Source: Anomaloglossus baeobatrachus (Eukaryota; Chordata; Amphibia; Anura; Aromobatidae). Taken from it: 64,000 nt of DNA. Under the pieces are notes generated by a model, which was not told where the DNA came from, searched no databases, and saw only the letters and a program-made list of their open reading frames with translations. Position 1 is the first letter of the stretch. Each line of letters opens with the position of its first letter. Both the position numbers and the translations under genes were made by a program. This document shows, piece after piece, positions 34,173 to 45,900 of this stretch. Location of the stretch: NCBI RefSeq assembly GCF_048569485.1, contig NC_134364.1, positions 125,748,882 through 125,812,881 on the forward strand, written 5' to 3'.

Positions 34173-36001
34173 CTATGAATTTGTTGTAAGAAATAGAATT
34201 GCCTCCATCAGATCGTCCTTCGCAGATGACCTTAAATCTGACCTAATAATTTTAATCCTAGAGAACAACTTCTCTACACTAACTTGGGTTGGAGGCAAAG
34301 CCGTAACCACATGGGCAACATTTCTAACAATTTCCGGGTATAAAGGAATTGCCTCCTGCACAGTAAGTTTTGATGAACAGTTGAATTTTTCTATTTCTTT
34401 CGGAGCAAGTGAAACATTTTGCTGATATATGGTCAATCTGCTGCTATAGGAGACAGAGTGAAATCTTTTTCCTTGCGGCAACGCTTTGCCTGCTCCATGT
34501 CATCCAAATACTTGTCAAAGTTAAACTCCACTTCTGATGAGGATGAAGATATGGCAGCAGTAGCACTGTCAGGACCCAAGTCCTCTTGCGCCTGGCAGTC
34601 CTGTAAGCCACTCATCCTAACTGCTACCTCAGTCAGAGTTTCTTTTTCTTTAGTAAGCTGTTGATCATCAAGCAGTATACGATGACTTTGGTCCACATTA
34701 ACAGCTGCCAGAAGACTTTTATTTTCCAATAGCTGTGTCTCTCTCTGTTTCATTGAAGCAGAAATGCTATCTGCGATTAAAACTCCTCTTTGGGACAGAC
34801 AAAATAGCAAGTTCTTCCACTCCCTTATGAAAATGCCAGGAGTTAAATGCTCAGCTTGTAATTTTTTAGTCACGGTAAATGGGTGATTAAGCAATTCCTT
34901 CAATTCAGCCACCTGTGTCTATTGACCTTCATTTAGGGTTACCTGAGGATTCACCATATCTATAAGAAACAGTTTTAGTTCAAGCAATCGCTCAATCATT
35001 AAATAAGTGCTGCCCCACCGAGTGGCTTGATCGACAATAGCCCCTTTCCCAGCACGTCTCTTCAAGATGGAATCAATTTTAGGAGTTCTGGCGGCAATAA
35101 CCAATTTTCTCACTTTTCCAATCAGATTTCCAGAATGTCCCTCTTGCAGACTATCTCTTATTGCCAGCTGCAGCGTGTGCACAACACAGCGCATGTGATG
35201 AATGTGAAAGTGTTTTGAAGCAGCTTCAACAAGATCATCTAATTCTAAAGTATCATTTTGCTGTTCTTCTGTTGTAATATCTGTTTGTTCCTCAGTTACA
35301 TGAACAGCGCTGTGGCCTTCCATCTCAAACATACTGAATCCTAAATTTTCTTCTAGATGTTGTTCATTACTCTCATTCATCAGTTTAATTGTACTTCTCA
35401 TGTTTGAAGCATTGTCCGTTACAATAGCAAGAACCTGTTCTTTTTTGCGTTCGTAATCTTGCAGAACTTTTTCCACTAAGGCCTGGAGAAACTGGCTGGA
35501 GTGATGAGCTTTAGTACCTTTTACTGCCAGTGTCTTGGTAACAATATCTTTGTTGTCACAAACATATCGAACATTGATGGCAAAATAGTTCACTCTGTGA
35601 CGTGTGCAGGCATCCATTTTAAGAAACATGAAGCGTCTTTTGAAAGTCTTTAAGATCTTCCTTTTGTTTAAGGGCTTCTTCAATCACTAATTTTCTAATA
35701 CTTTCTCTTTCCAGAGAAAAAACAAGTTTGAGGGCCATTTTTCCATTAAGAGCTGTAAAGCTGGTCGTGCAAATAGTAATAATGGTACACCGTCCTTCAT
35801 AACAAGCTGTATGAGCGGTCTTTTAAACATATCTGCTGTCATTGTTACAGTAACTTTGTCACTTACAAAATATCTTGTTAATGATGTTTGTGATGCTCTT
35901 TCCTCCACCTTTGTCTGGCAGGAAGTGCTGGGCACTGGTTTCTTGGTTCTGCTGTTATCTTTCTCTGTCACAGTTTTGAAAACTTCTGGGTGGAAGCATT
36001 G
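34173..36001 (-). pseudogene. hAT-A transposase, main part, broken
   Basis: The minus-strand coding continues from the Harbinger junction (QCFHPEVFKTVTE) through a Lys/Ser/Thr linker to the RNase H-like catalytic part. IVTDNASNM corresponds to the second hAT aspartate region, HHMRCVVHTLQLAIRD to the conserved C-x2-H-type motif, and RWGSTYLMIERLLELK to the segment after it. The C-terminal dimerisation region reads ALPPTQVSVEKLFSRIK and ends near 34173. It is a ZBED-like transposase. Breaks: stops at 35687-35692 where the frame shifts (another frame continues LVIEEALKQKEDLKDF before returning), a stop at 34919-34921, and a frame change near 34440. hAT transposases are usually 600-700 residues, and the pieces sum to that size. 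Confidence 0.9.
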
Positions 36002-36330
36002 TAGGCTACTTTCACACATCAGTTTTCTGTATTCAGGTACAGTCCTTTTTTTTCCGTATCCAACGTTTCCGGTTTTTTCGTGCAAACCGTACCCACCGGA
36101 TCCGTTTTAATCCGGATCCGTCCAACCGGATCCGATTAAAAACGGATCCGGTGGGTCCGATTTACATCCGTTTTGCATCCGTTTGGTCCGTTTTTTAACG
36201 GATCCAGTTTTTAAACACTAAACAAACAATTAACGCGTTCCGTATTCTGATTGGCTATTGGGAAAATACGGTATATATACAGTATTTTGAAGCATATATG
36301 ACAGAATGAAGACAGAGGCAAGCAGAAACC

Positions 36331-37657
36331 ATGGATGTTATTCTTGAAAAGATTACAAAGATCACTGCTGATTTTACATTTGAGGCAAATCGCTTGGGTA
36401 TCATCGTCAGAGAAAAGGAACGACAGCGACTGAGGCGTCAGCGACATTGACGCTTTTGGATCCATCCCCTGACTGCCCAGAGACTGACACGTGGGGTGTT
36501 TTCAACCCTATACCTGGAGCTCCGTGGAAACCATGAAAAATTCACAAGCTATGTCCGGATGGCAGTGAATAATTTTGACGTCCTCCTTGGCCTTGTTGCG
36601 GACCACATACGTAAAACGGACACCTACAGCCGGTTCTCTATAACACCCGAGGAGCGTTTGCTGGTTACGCTTAGGTAAGTTTTTTTTTTAATTGTATCCT
36701 CCTGTTAAATTGACTTTTAACTGTAATGTGTTTGCTATTATTTTATTTTAATTATTGTCTTTCCTTTACAGATTCCTTGCAACTGGAGAGTCACTTTCGT
36801 CCCTTCACTACCAGTTTCGACTAGGAATTTCCACCATCTCGGGAATCATTAGAGACACTTGCCGAGCCTTGTGGGATTGCCTCCAGGAGGATTTCATCCC
36901 CCAGCCCACCAGGGACAGATGGCTTGCAATTGCCGAACAATACTACAACATTTGTCAGTTTCCAAATTGCCTTGGCTCAGTGGACGGCAAACATATAAGA
37001 ATTGTGAAACCTGCAGCTTCGGGGTCTGAATACTACAATTATAAAAAGTATTTCTCAATTGTCCTAATGGCAATAACGGATGCGAACTACAAATTTATCT
37101 CAGTGGACATTGGCGCATATGGGAGATCAAATGACTCTCAGGTCTTTAAAATGTCCCCAATGGGGCGGCGAATCTATGGGAATACTTTTGATTTCCCTCC
37201 TGCAAGACCTCTTCCTGGCACATGTGAGCCCCCAATGCCCTTTGTTTTTGTGGCCGACGAAGCCTTTCAACTCTCCCAACATCTATTAAAGCCATATGCA
37301 AGCCGTGCATTGACGCAAACACAAAAAATCTATAATTACCGATTATCCAGAGCCAGAAGAATGGTGGAATGCTCCTTTGGGATACTAACCAGCAAATGGC
37401 GAGTGTTGTTAACAGCGATTAATTTAAACATTGAAACTGTTGATGAAATAGTCAAAGCATGTGTGGTACTACACAATTTTGTTTTAACAAAGGAACCTTT
37501 GTCCTTGGATGACCAGAGTTTGGAATCCACCTCTTTGACTGACTACACCAGTCCTGGATTTAGGAGTAGTGTTGCCTGTTCAACAATCCGTGACAAATAT
37601 GCTGACTATTTTGTGTCCCCAGAAGGTAGAGTAGATTGGCAAGATCAAATGGTATAA
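36331..37657 (+). CDS. Harbinger transposase (DDE_Tnp_4 type), one intron, one stop
   Basis: Exon 1 is 36331-36674 (ATG at 36331), a GT-AG intron (GTAAGT...TTTACAG) is 36675-36771, and exon 2 is 36772-37657 with a TAA stop; this totals 409 codons, normal for Harbinger. The N-terminal RFWIHPL and RMAVNNFDVLLGLV regions lead into LRFLATGES across the splice. Catalytic residues: Asp in CLGSVDGKHIR (about residue 186), Asp in SVDIGAYGRSND (about 226 or 236), Asp-Glu in VADEAF (about 277) and Glu in RRMVECSFGIL (about 314); VLHNFV closes the domain. The only clear damage is an in-frame TGA at 36448-36450, just before RFWIHPL, where the family often has Trp or Arg. Activity would also need the Myb-like partner, which is broken here. 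Confidence 0.93.
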
Positions 37658-37916
37658 GATTTATCTTTAGTTTTATAACAAATAAAAATAGTTAAAAATA
37701 AATAAAAAAATATCTTGTTAACCTTGGTAATTTTAATCTTTGAATATCTTTAAAAATTTGTAATTTTTACACCGTCAAATTATAACATGTTATGTTTTTG
37801 TATTACCTTATTATTAACTTAACTTGCAAAATAATATTCACCCCCAAAAAAAACAAGAACAAATAAATACATTTCAACTAAAATGTTTTATTTTTTATTA
37901 CATACCTAAATAAATT

Positions 37917-38151
37917 ATAAATTAGTATATCTTGGGCTTGGGGTGGAGATAGTACTGGAGGGGCTGTCAGATGGGAACACATGCACAGTGGGAGTATGGA
38001 GGGTGGAAAGTGGTGTTGGTGGTGGTGGTGGGGAAGTAACAGAAGGTGAAGGTGTGGTTGAGAAACCAAGAGGGAAAACAGGAGATGGGATGGGATTTGG
38101 TAAGGATTGAGGGGTGGAGTGGAGGGATTGGGAGACAGAAGAGGTGGCGGG
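37917..38151 (-). pseudogene. Harbinger MADF/Myb-like gene, C-terminal tail
   Basis: Minus-strand continuation of exon 3 after the hAT-B insertion: PATSSVSQSLHSTPQSLPNP, then a Pro/Ser/Thr-rich tail ending TPSPRYTNL and a stop at about 37917. It joins in frame to the part at 54265 once the 8-bp duplication is counted once. Its stop is about 260 bp from the transposase stop, so the two genes are convergent. Confidence 0.85.
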
Positions 38152-38596
38152 TAGAGTTGAGCGCGGTTCGTGGTTCGTGGTTCTCCAGTTCGCGGCTCGA
38201 GTGATTTTGGGGCATGTTCTAGATCGAACTAGAACTCGAGCTTTTTGCAAAAGCTCGGTAGTTCTAGAAACGTTCGAGAACGGTTCTAGCAGCCAAAAAA
38301 CAGCTAAATCATAGCTTGGTTTCTGCTGTAATAGTGTAAGTCACTCTGTGAATCAAACTATTATCACATTTCAGTGTATAGTGTGCGTGAACAGCGCCTT
38401 CAGATCACTGCTGTTTCTATAATGGCGATCGCCATTTTTTTTTTTTTTTTTTCTTGTCTTCCTTCCCTAAGCGCGCGCGTCTTGTGGGGCGGGCCAGCAT
38501 GTCAGCCAATCCCAGACACACACACAGCTAAGTGGACTTTGAGCCAGAGAAGCAACGGCATGTGTGATAGGATCTGCATGTCACATGTCCCTGCAT

Positions 38597-38603
38597 TATA
38601 AAA
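38597..38603 (+). promoter_or_regulatory. Possible TATA box in the hAT-B leader
   Basis: TATAAAA about 390 bp upstream of the 138-bp array, preceded by GC-rich DNA with GCGCGCG. It could drive transcription into the satellite. Sequence match only. Confidence 0.3.
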
Positions 38604-38983
38604 CCGGACATTTTCTTCACGGACGCCATTATCTGCCTTCTGCGTCTTTGGTGTCAGACATCACTGTCGCAGCTCCGTCTTCCTGAGTCCTATAGCCGAT
38701 ACAGCTGTATGCGCTGCATACACAGCGTTAGACAGCTTAGGGAGAGCACTTTATAGCAGTCCTTTTAAGGGCTCCAACCGGCAGGGTCAGAGAGCCATAG
38801 GTGACAGGTCCTGCAAACAGCAACAGCGTCTGTGTAGCCCAGGTCAGGGATTTTCTACCTGCATTTCACCATTAGGAGGGAATAGAAAGGCAGGCTTCCA
38901 TTCCTCTACCCAGAGCACCACAATCCTGCCACTGTACCCTCTTGTCCTCTGCACACTCCAACTGATAACTAAGCCATTATACT

Positions 38984-41900
38984 AGCAAACACTCAGTGTA
39001 CCTAGTGGCATCCTATACGTGGCTATTGGACTTTGCTATAGTCCCACTAGTGCAAAGACATTTGCAGAGCGCGTCTGCCTGCATTGCACACTACAACTCA
39101 TTCTAACCAAGCCATTATACTAGCAAACACTCAGTGTACCTAGTGGCATCCTATACGTGGCTATTGGACTTTGCTATAGTCCCACTAGTGCAAAGACATT
39201 TGCAGAGCGCGTCTGCCTGCATTGCACACTACAACTCATTCTAACCAAGCCATTATACTAGCAAACACTCAGTGTACCTAGTGGCATCCTATACGTGGCT
39301 ATTGGACTTTGCTATAGTCCCACTAGTGCAAAGACATTTGCAGAGCGCGTCTGCCTGCATTGCACACTCCAACTCATTAAAACCAAGCCATTATACTAGC
39401 AAACACTCAGTGTACCTAGTGGCATCCTATACGTGGCTATTGGACTTTGCTATAGTCCCACTAGTGCAAAGACATTTGCATAGCGCGTCTGCCGGCATTG
39501 CACACTCAAACTCATTTTAACTAAGCCATTATACTAGCAAACACTCAGTGTACCTAGTGGCATCCTATACGTGGCTATTGGACTTTGCTATAGTCCCACT
39601 AGTGCAAAGACATTAGCAGAGCACATCTGCCTGCATTGCACACTACAACTCATTCTAACCAAGCCATTATACTAGCAAACACTCAGTGTACCTAGTGGCA
39701 TCCTATACGTGGCTATTGGACTTTGCTATAGTCCCACTAGTGCAAAGACATTTGCATAGCGCGTCTGCCTGCATTGCACACTCAAACTCATTTTAACTAA
39801 GCCATTATACTAGCAAACACTCAGTGTACCTAGTGGCATCCTATACGTGGCTATTGGACTTTGCTATAGTCCCACTAGTGCAAAGACATTAGCAGAGCAC
39901 ATCTGCCTGCATTGCACACTACAACTCATTCTAACCAAGCCATTATACTAGCAAACACTCAGTGTACCTAGTGGCATCCTATACGTGGCTATTGGACTTT
40001 GCTATAGTCCCACTAGTGCAAAGACATTTGCAGAGCGCGTCTGCCTGCATTGCACACTCCAACTCATTAAAACCAAGCCATTATACTAGCAAACACTCAG
40101 TGTACCTAGTGGCATCCTATACGTGGCTATTGGACTTTGCTATAGTCCCACTAGTGCAAAGACATTTGCATAGCGCGTCTGCCTGCATTGCACACTCAAA
40201 CTCATTTTAACTAAGCCATTATACTAGCAAACACTCAGTGTACCTAGTGGCATCCTATACGTGGCTATTGGACTTTGCTATAGTCCCACTAGTGCAAAGA
40301 TATTAGCAGAGCACATCTGCCTGCATTGCACACTCCAACTTTTTTAAACTAAGCAATTTTACTAGCAAACACTCAGTGTACCTAGTGGCATCCTAAACGT
40401 GGCTATTGGACTTTGCTATAGTCCCACTAGTGCAAAGACATTTGCAGAGCACGTCTGCCTGCATTGCACACTACAACTCATTGTTACTAAGCCATTATAC
40501 TAGCAAACACTCAGTGTACCTAGTTGTATCCTAAACGTGGCTATTGTACTTTTGTCTATTCACAGTATTGGAACGATATTTGCAGCACGTCTGCCTGCAT
40601 TGCACACTCTAACTTTTTTAAACTCAGCCATTTATAGTAGCAAACACTCAGTGTACCTAGTTGTATCCTAAACGTGGCTATTGTACTTTTGTCAATTCAC
40701 AGTATTGGAACGTTATTTGCAGCACGTCTGCCTGCATTGCACACTCAAACTTTTTTAAACTCAGCCATTTATAGTAGCAAACACTCAGTGTACCTAGTTG
40801 TATCCTAAACGTGGCTATTGTACTTTTGTCTATTCACAGTATTGGAACGATATTTGCAGCACGTCTGCCTGCATTGCACACTCTAACTTTTTTAAACTCA
40901 GCCATTATACTAGCAAACACTCAGTGTACCTAGTGGCATCCTATACGTGGCTATTGGACTTTGCTATAGTCCCACTAGTGCAAAGACATTAGCAGAGCAC
41001 ATCTGCCTGCATTGCACACTACAACTCATTCTAACCAAGCCATTATACTAGCAAACACTCAGTGTACCTAGTGGCATCCTATACGTGGCTATTGGACTTT
41101 GCTATAGTCCCACTAGTGCAAAGACATTTGCAGAGCGCGTCTGCCTGCATTGCACACTCCAACTCATTAAAACCAAGCCATTATACTAGCAAACACTCAG
41201 TGTACCTAGTGGCATCCTATACGTGGCTATTGGACTTTGCTATAGTCCCACTAGTGCAAAGACATTTGCATAGCGCGTCTGCCTGCATTGCACACTCAAA
41301 CTCATTTTAACTAAGCCATTATACTAGCAAACACTCAGTGTACCTAGTGGCATCCTATACGTGGCTATTGGACTTTGCTATAGTCCCACTAGTGCAAAGA
41401 TATTAGCAGAGCACATCTGCCTGCATTGCACACTCCAACTTTTTTAAACTAAGCAATTTTACTAGCAAACACTCAGTGTACCTAGTTGTATCCTAAACGT
41501 GGCTATTGGACTTTGCTATAGTCCCACTAGTGCAAAGACATTTGCAGAGCACGTCTGCCTGCATTGCACACTACAACTCATTGTTACTAAGCCATTATAC
41601 TAGCAAACACTCAGTGTACCTAGTTGTATCCTAAACGTGGCTATTGTACTTTTGTCTATTCACAGTATTGGAACGATATTTGCAGCACGTCTGCCTGCAT
41701 TGCACACTCTAACTTTTTTAAACTCAGCCATTTATAGTAGCAAACACTCAGTGTACCTAGTTGTATCCTAAACGTGGCTATTGTACTTTTGTCTATTCAC
41801 AGTATTGGAACGATATTTGCAGCACGTCTGCCTGCATTGCACACTCTAACTTTTTTAAACTCAGCCATTATACTAGCAAACACTCAGTGTACCTAGTTGT

Positions 41901-44290
41901 ATCCTAAACGTGGCTATTGTACTTTTGTCAATTCACAGTATTGGAACGTTATTTGCAGCACGTCTGCCTGCATTGCACACTCAAACTTTTTTAAACTCAG
42001 CCATTTATAGTAGCAAACACTCAGTGTACCTAGTTGTATCCTAAACGTGGCTATTGTACTTTTGTCAATTCACAGTATTGGAACGTTATTTGCAGCACGT
42101 CTGCCTGCATTGCACACTCAAACTTTTTTAAACTCAGCCATTTATAGTAGCAAACACTCAGTGTACCTAGTTGTATCCTAAACGTGGCTATTGTACTTTT
42201 GTCTATTCACAGTATTGGAACGTTATTTGCAGCACGTCTGCCTGCATTGCACACTCTAACTTTTTTAAACTCAGCCATTATACTAGCAAACACTCAGTGT
42301 ACCTAGTTGTATCCTAAACGTGGCTATTTTACTTTTGTCTATTCACAGTATTGGAACGATATTTGCAGCACGTCTGCCTGCATTGCACACTCTAACTTTT
42401 TTAAACTCAGCCATTATACTAGCAAACACTCACTGTACCTAGTTGTATCCTAAACGTGGCTATTGTACTTTTGTCAATTCACAGTATTGGAACGTTATTT
42501 GCAGCACGTCTGCCTGCATTGCACACTCAAACTTTTTTAAACTCAGCCATTATACTAGCAAACACTCACTGTACCTAGTTGTATCCTAAACGTGGCTATT
42601 GTACTTTTGTCAATTCACAGTATTGGAACGTTATTTGCAGCACGTCTGCCTGCATTGCACACTCAAACTTTTTTAAACTCAGCCATTTATAGTAGCAAAC
42701 ACTCAGTGTACCTAGTTGTATCCTAAACGTGGCTATTGTACTTTTGTCTATTCACAGTATTGGAACGTTATTTGCAGCACGTCTGCCTGCATTGCACACT
42801 CTAACTTTTTTAAACTCAGCCATTATACTAGCAAACACTCAGTGTACCTAGTTGTATCCTAAACGTGGCTATTTTACTTTTGTCTATTCACAGTATTGGA
42901 ACGATATTTGCAGCACGTCTGCCTGCATTGCACACTCTAACTTTTTTAAACTCAGCCATTATACTAGCAAACACTCACTGTACCTAGTTGTATCCTAAAC
43001 GTGGCTATTGTACTTTTGTCAATTCACAGTATTGGAACGTTATTTGCAGCACGTCTGCCTGCATTGCACACTCAAACTTTTTTAAACTCAGCCATTTATA
43101 GTAGCAAACACTCAGTGTACCTAGTTGTATCCTAAACGTGGCTATTGTACTTTTGTCAATTCACAGTATTGGAACGTTATTTGCAGCACGTCTGCCTGCA
43201 TTGCACACTCAAACTTTTTTAAACTCAGCCATTTATAGTAGCAAACACTCAGTGTACCTAGTTGTATCCTAAACGTGGCTATTGTACTTTTGTCTATTCA
43301 CAGTATTGGAACGTTATTTGCAGCACGTCTGCCTGCATTGCACACTCTAACTTTTTTAAACTCAGCCATTATACTAGCAAACACTCACTGTACCTAGTTG
43401 TATCCTAAACGTGGCTATTGTACTTTTGTCAATTCACAGTATTGGAACGTTATTTGCAGCACGTCTGCCTGCATTGCACACTCAAACTTTTTTAAACTCA
43501 GCCATTATACTAGCAAACACTCACTGTACCTAGTTGTATCCTAAACGTGGCTATTGTACTTTTGTCAATTCACAGTATTGGAACGTTATTTGCAGCACGT
43601 CTGCCTGCATTGCACACTCAAACTTTTTTAAACTCAGCCATTATACTAGCAAACACTCACTGTACCTAGTTGTATCCTAAACGTGGCTATTGTACTTTTG
43701 TCAATTCACAGTATTGGAACGTTATTTGCAGCACGTCTGCCTGCATTGCACACTCAAACTTTTTTAAACTCAGCCATTATACTAGCAAACACTCACTGTA
43801 CCTAGTTGTATCCTAAACGTGGCTATTGTACTTTTGTCAATTCACAGTATTGGAACGTTATTTGCAGCACGTCTGCCTGCATTGCACACTCAAACTTTTT
43901 TAAACTCAGCCATTTATAGTAGCAAACACTCAGTGTACCTAGTTGTATCCTAAACGTGGCTATTGTACTTTTGTCTATTCACAGTATTGGAACGTTATTT
44001 GCAGCACGTCTGCCTGCATTGCACACTCAAACTTTTTTAAACTCAGCCATTATACTAGCAAACACTCACTGTACCTAGTTGTATCCTAAACGTGGCTATT
44101 GTACTTTTGTCAATTCACAGTATTGGAACGATATTTGCAGGACATCTGCCTGCATTGCACACTCAAACTTTTTTAAACTCAGCCATTATACTAGCAAACA
44201 CTCACTGTACCTAGTTGTATCCTAAACGTGGCTATTGTACTTTTGTCTATTCACACTACTGCAAATCTATGTGCAGCACCTCTGCATGAC
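38984..44290. repeat. 138-bp satellite array (about 38 units) inside hAT-B
   Basis: Units start AGCAAACACTCAGTGTACCT. Type A (138 bp) has GTGGCATCC and TCCCACTAGTGCAAAGACA; type B (137 bp) has GTTGTATCC and TTCACAGTATTGGAACG. Type A fills about 38984-40500 and 40910-41580; type B fills 40500-40900 and 41590-44200. A block around 39920-40900 is duplicated about 1100 bp to the right (41020-42000). Frames at 39272, 39962 and 41062 simply repeat with the units. Confidence 0.96.
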
Positions 44291-45900
44291 AACCTCGTGC
44301 TCTGTTTTTAATAAGCTATAATGATAGCACAAAATACTGCCATTTTGTGGCATCATAGAACTGGCTGTTGTATTCCATTAGTGCCCCACTGGTGACAAGC
44401 TATTTCTAGCACCTCTACATCACACCCTCATGCACATTTAGCTACGCTAATGTTATAGCAAACTCATGGAATTCATTGCTGCATTTCATAATTCGGAGGG
44501 ATAGAAAGTCAGGCTTCCTTTAGCTTTTCCTTCTGTTCATAGACAGCATCTCCAAGACAAATTTCCCCTCCACGTCTAAGTGTGGAGAGGCAGCTAGTGC
44601 GCATGCGTGTGCCGATGTACCCCAGCTGCAGCATAATTACAGTGTTTCGCCTAGTGAGTATGCTCAGCCTGACTGTGCCATTCCTGACGCTAAGTCTTCA
44701 TTTCGGGATACAGCGCATGCTCCCACACTAAGTGTGAAAAGCCTCTTTGCACAGGTGCTTGCATTCTGTGCCGGGTCTAAGTCCTGTTTTGTGCCTAGAC
44801 ACCATGCTAAAGCTGATAGTCTTTTTTCAGAGACTGTATTTCATGCTACTGAGCATGCTCAGGCACTTCCTGCATCAGAGACTAGGTCCGGTAATGAACT
44901 CTTTGGCCCTGGCCCTGATGTGGGGGTCCCATATAGACCACAGGGCATCAGGTGTCCTCCCAAATGGCTTGCAGAGGCCCACACCTATGACTTGTCACCG
45001 CATTATTGATGGTCAGACGATGACTGGTGAGGTGTTTGGGTCATGGCAGCCATGAGGTCATCATTGAAGTTGCGTTTCCAAATAGGACGCTAGTTATGCC
45101 ACTCATGACGTGTCACTCTGCTTTTGTCTCCAGGAGGTGCATTGTGGTTCACCCTGGTTTGGGGCGGACCCAGGTTATAAAAGGGGCTGGAGCCAACAAG
45201 GAGGTGCGCAGTCTTCTATTATGCTCCGAAAGAGCACACCTCCATGTGTTGAACCCATTGCGGCTTTAGGCCAGAGGTAGGCAGGGATAGGGTGGTGGAT
45301 GCAGGCCACCACCACAGTTGGTAACGCAGAACGGTTAAGACCAGCTCCTGTCCTAACAGTCCTGCTTGTGCAGCCCAGTGGCATTAACAGGCCTGCTGCT
45401 GCTGATGCGCCTGCTGTCCACAGGTGTGGCCCCTACGCACACGGTCAGCGTACTCAATGGCCCCTGTGTTGTTAACAGGGAGTTCCTGGGCTGGGTGGGC
45501 ATGTGGACCCTGTGACGCTAACAGGGCTCACAGTCTCCAGATCCGAATGGCGTCTAACTCGGTTCAGGCTACTATTAGTTTCATAGCCACACAGCTCTGT
45601 ATCCTCCACCAAACCTTCAAGTTGCCAACCTCTCCTTTTCCAACTGGGAGCACGGTGGACACTGACTGCTGAAGGTGATATATACCTTTCTCTTTCTTTT
45701 CTTATTAATTTTTGTTATATAGCGGTCACAGATTATATACCACTTTATCCAAATCTGCCAGTCCCACTGTAACAGATGTTGTTTCTTCAGCAAATGTTAC
45801 AGTTGTTTAACCACCAAATCCACGGACCAAAATTTTTTTCCCCTTTCCAACACACCTGTTCCCCTTTCCAACAGCATCTGTCCTTTTTCAACTCATTTTG
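44291..45900. other. Non-coding region of hAT-B between array and transposase copies
   Basis: Begins with decayed satellite-like words (AGCACCTCTGCATGACA, CATTATGGCA-like) and then GC-richer unique DNA. Several 60-100-codon frames exist (44734, 44747, 45027, 45424), but none has a recognisable domain. A TATAAAAGG word is at 45176. I see no supported gene. Confidence 0.5.
45176..45184 (+). promoter_or_regulatory. Possible TATA box
   Basis: TATAAAAGG preceded by GGGGCGGACCCAGGT. A reasonable core-promoter match with no supported transcript downstream on this strand. Confidence 0.3.

Noticed and set aside
39272-41310. Repeated 82-codon frames
   Set aside because: Three copies of the same two-unit stretch of the 138-bp satellite.
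44734-45672. Possible gene upstream of the hAT-B transposase copies
   Set aside because: Three to four overlapping short frames without a domain or splice pattern; kept as non-coding.
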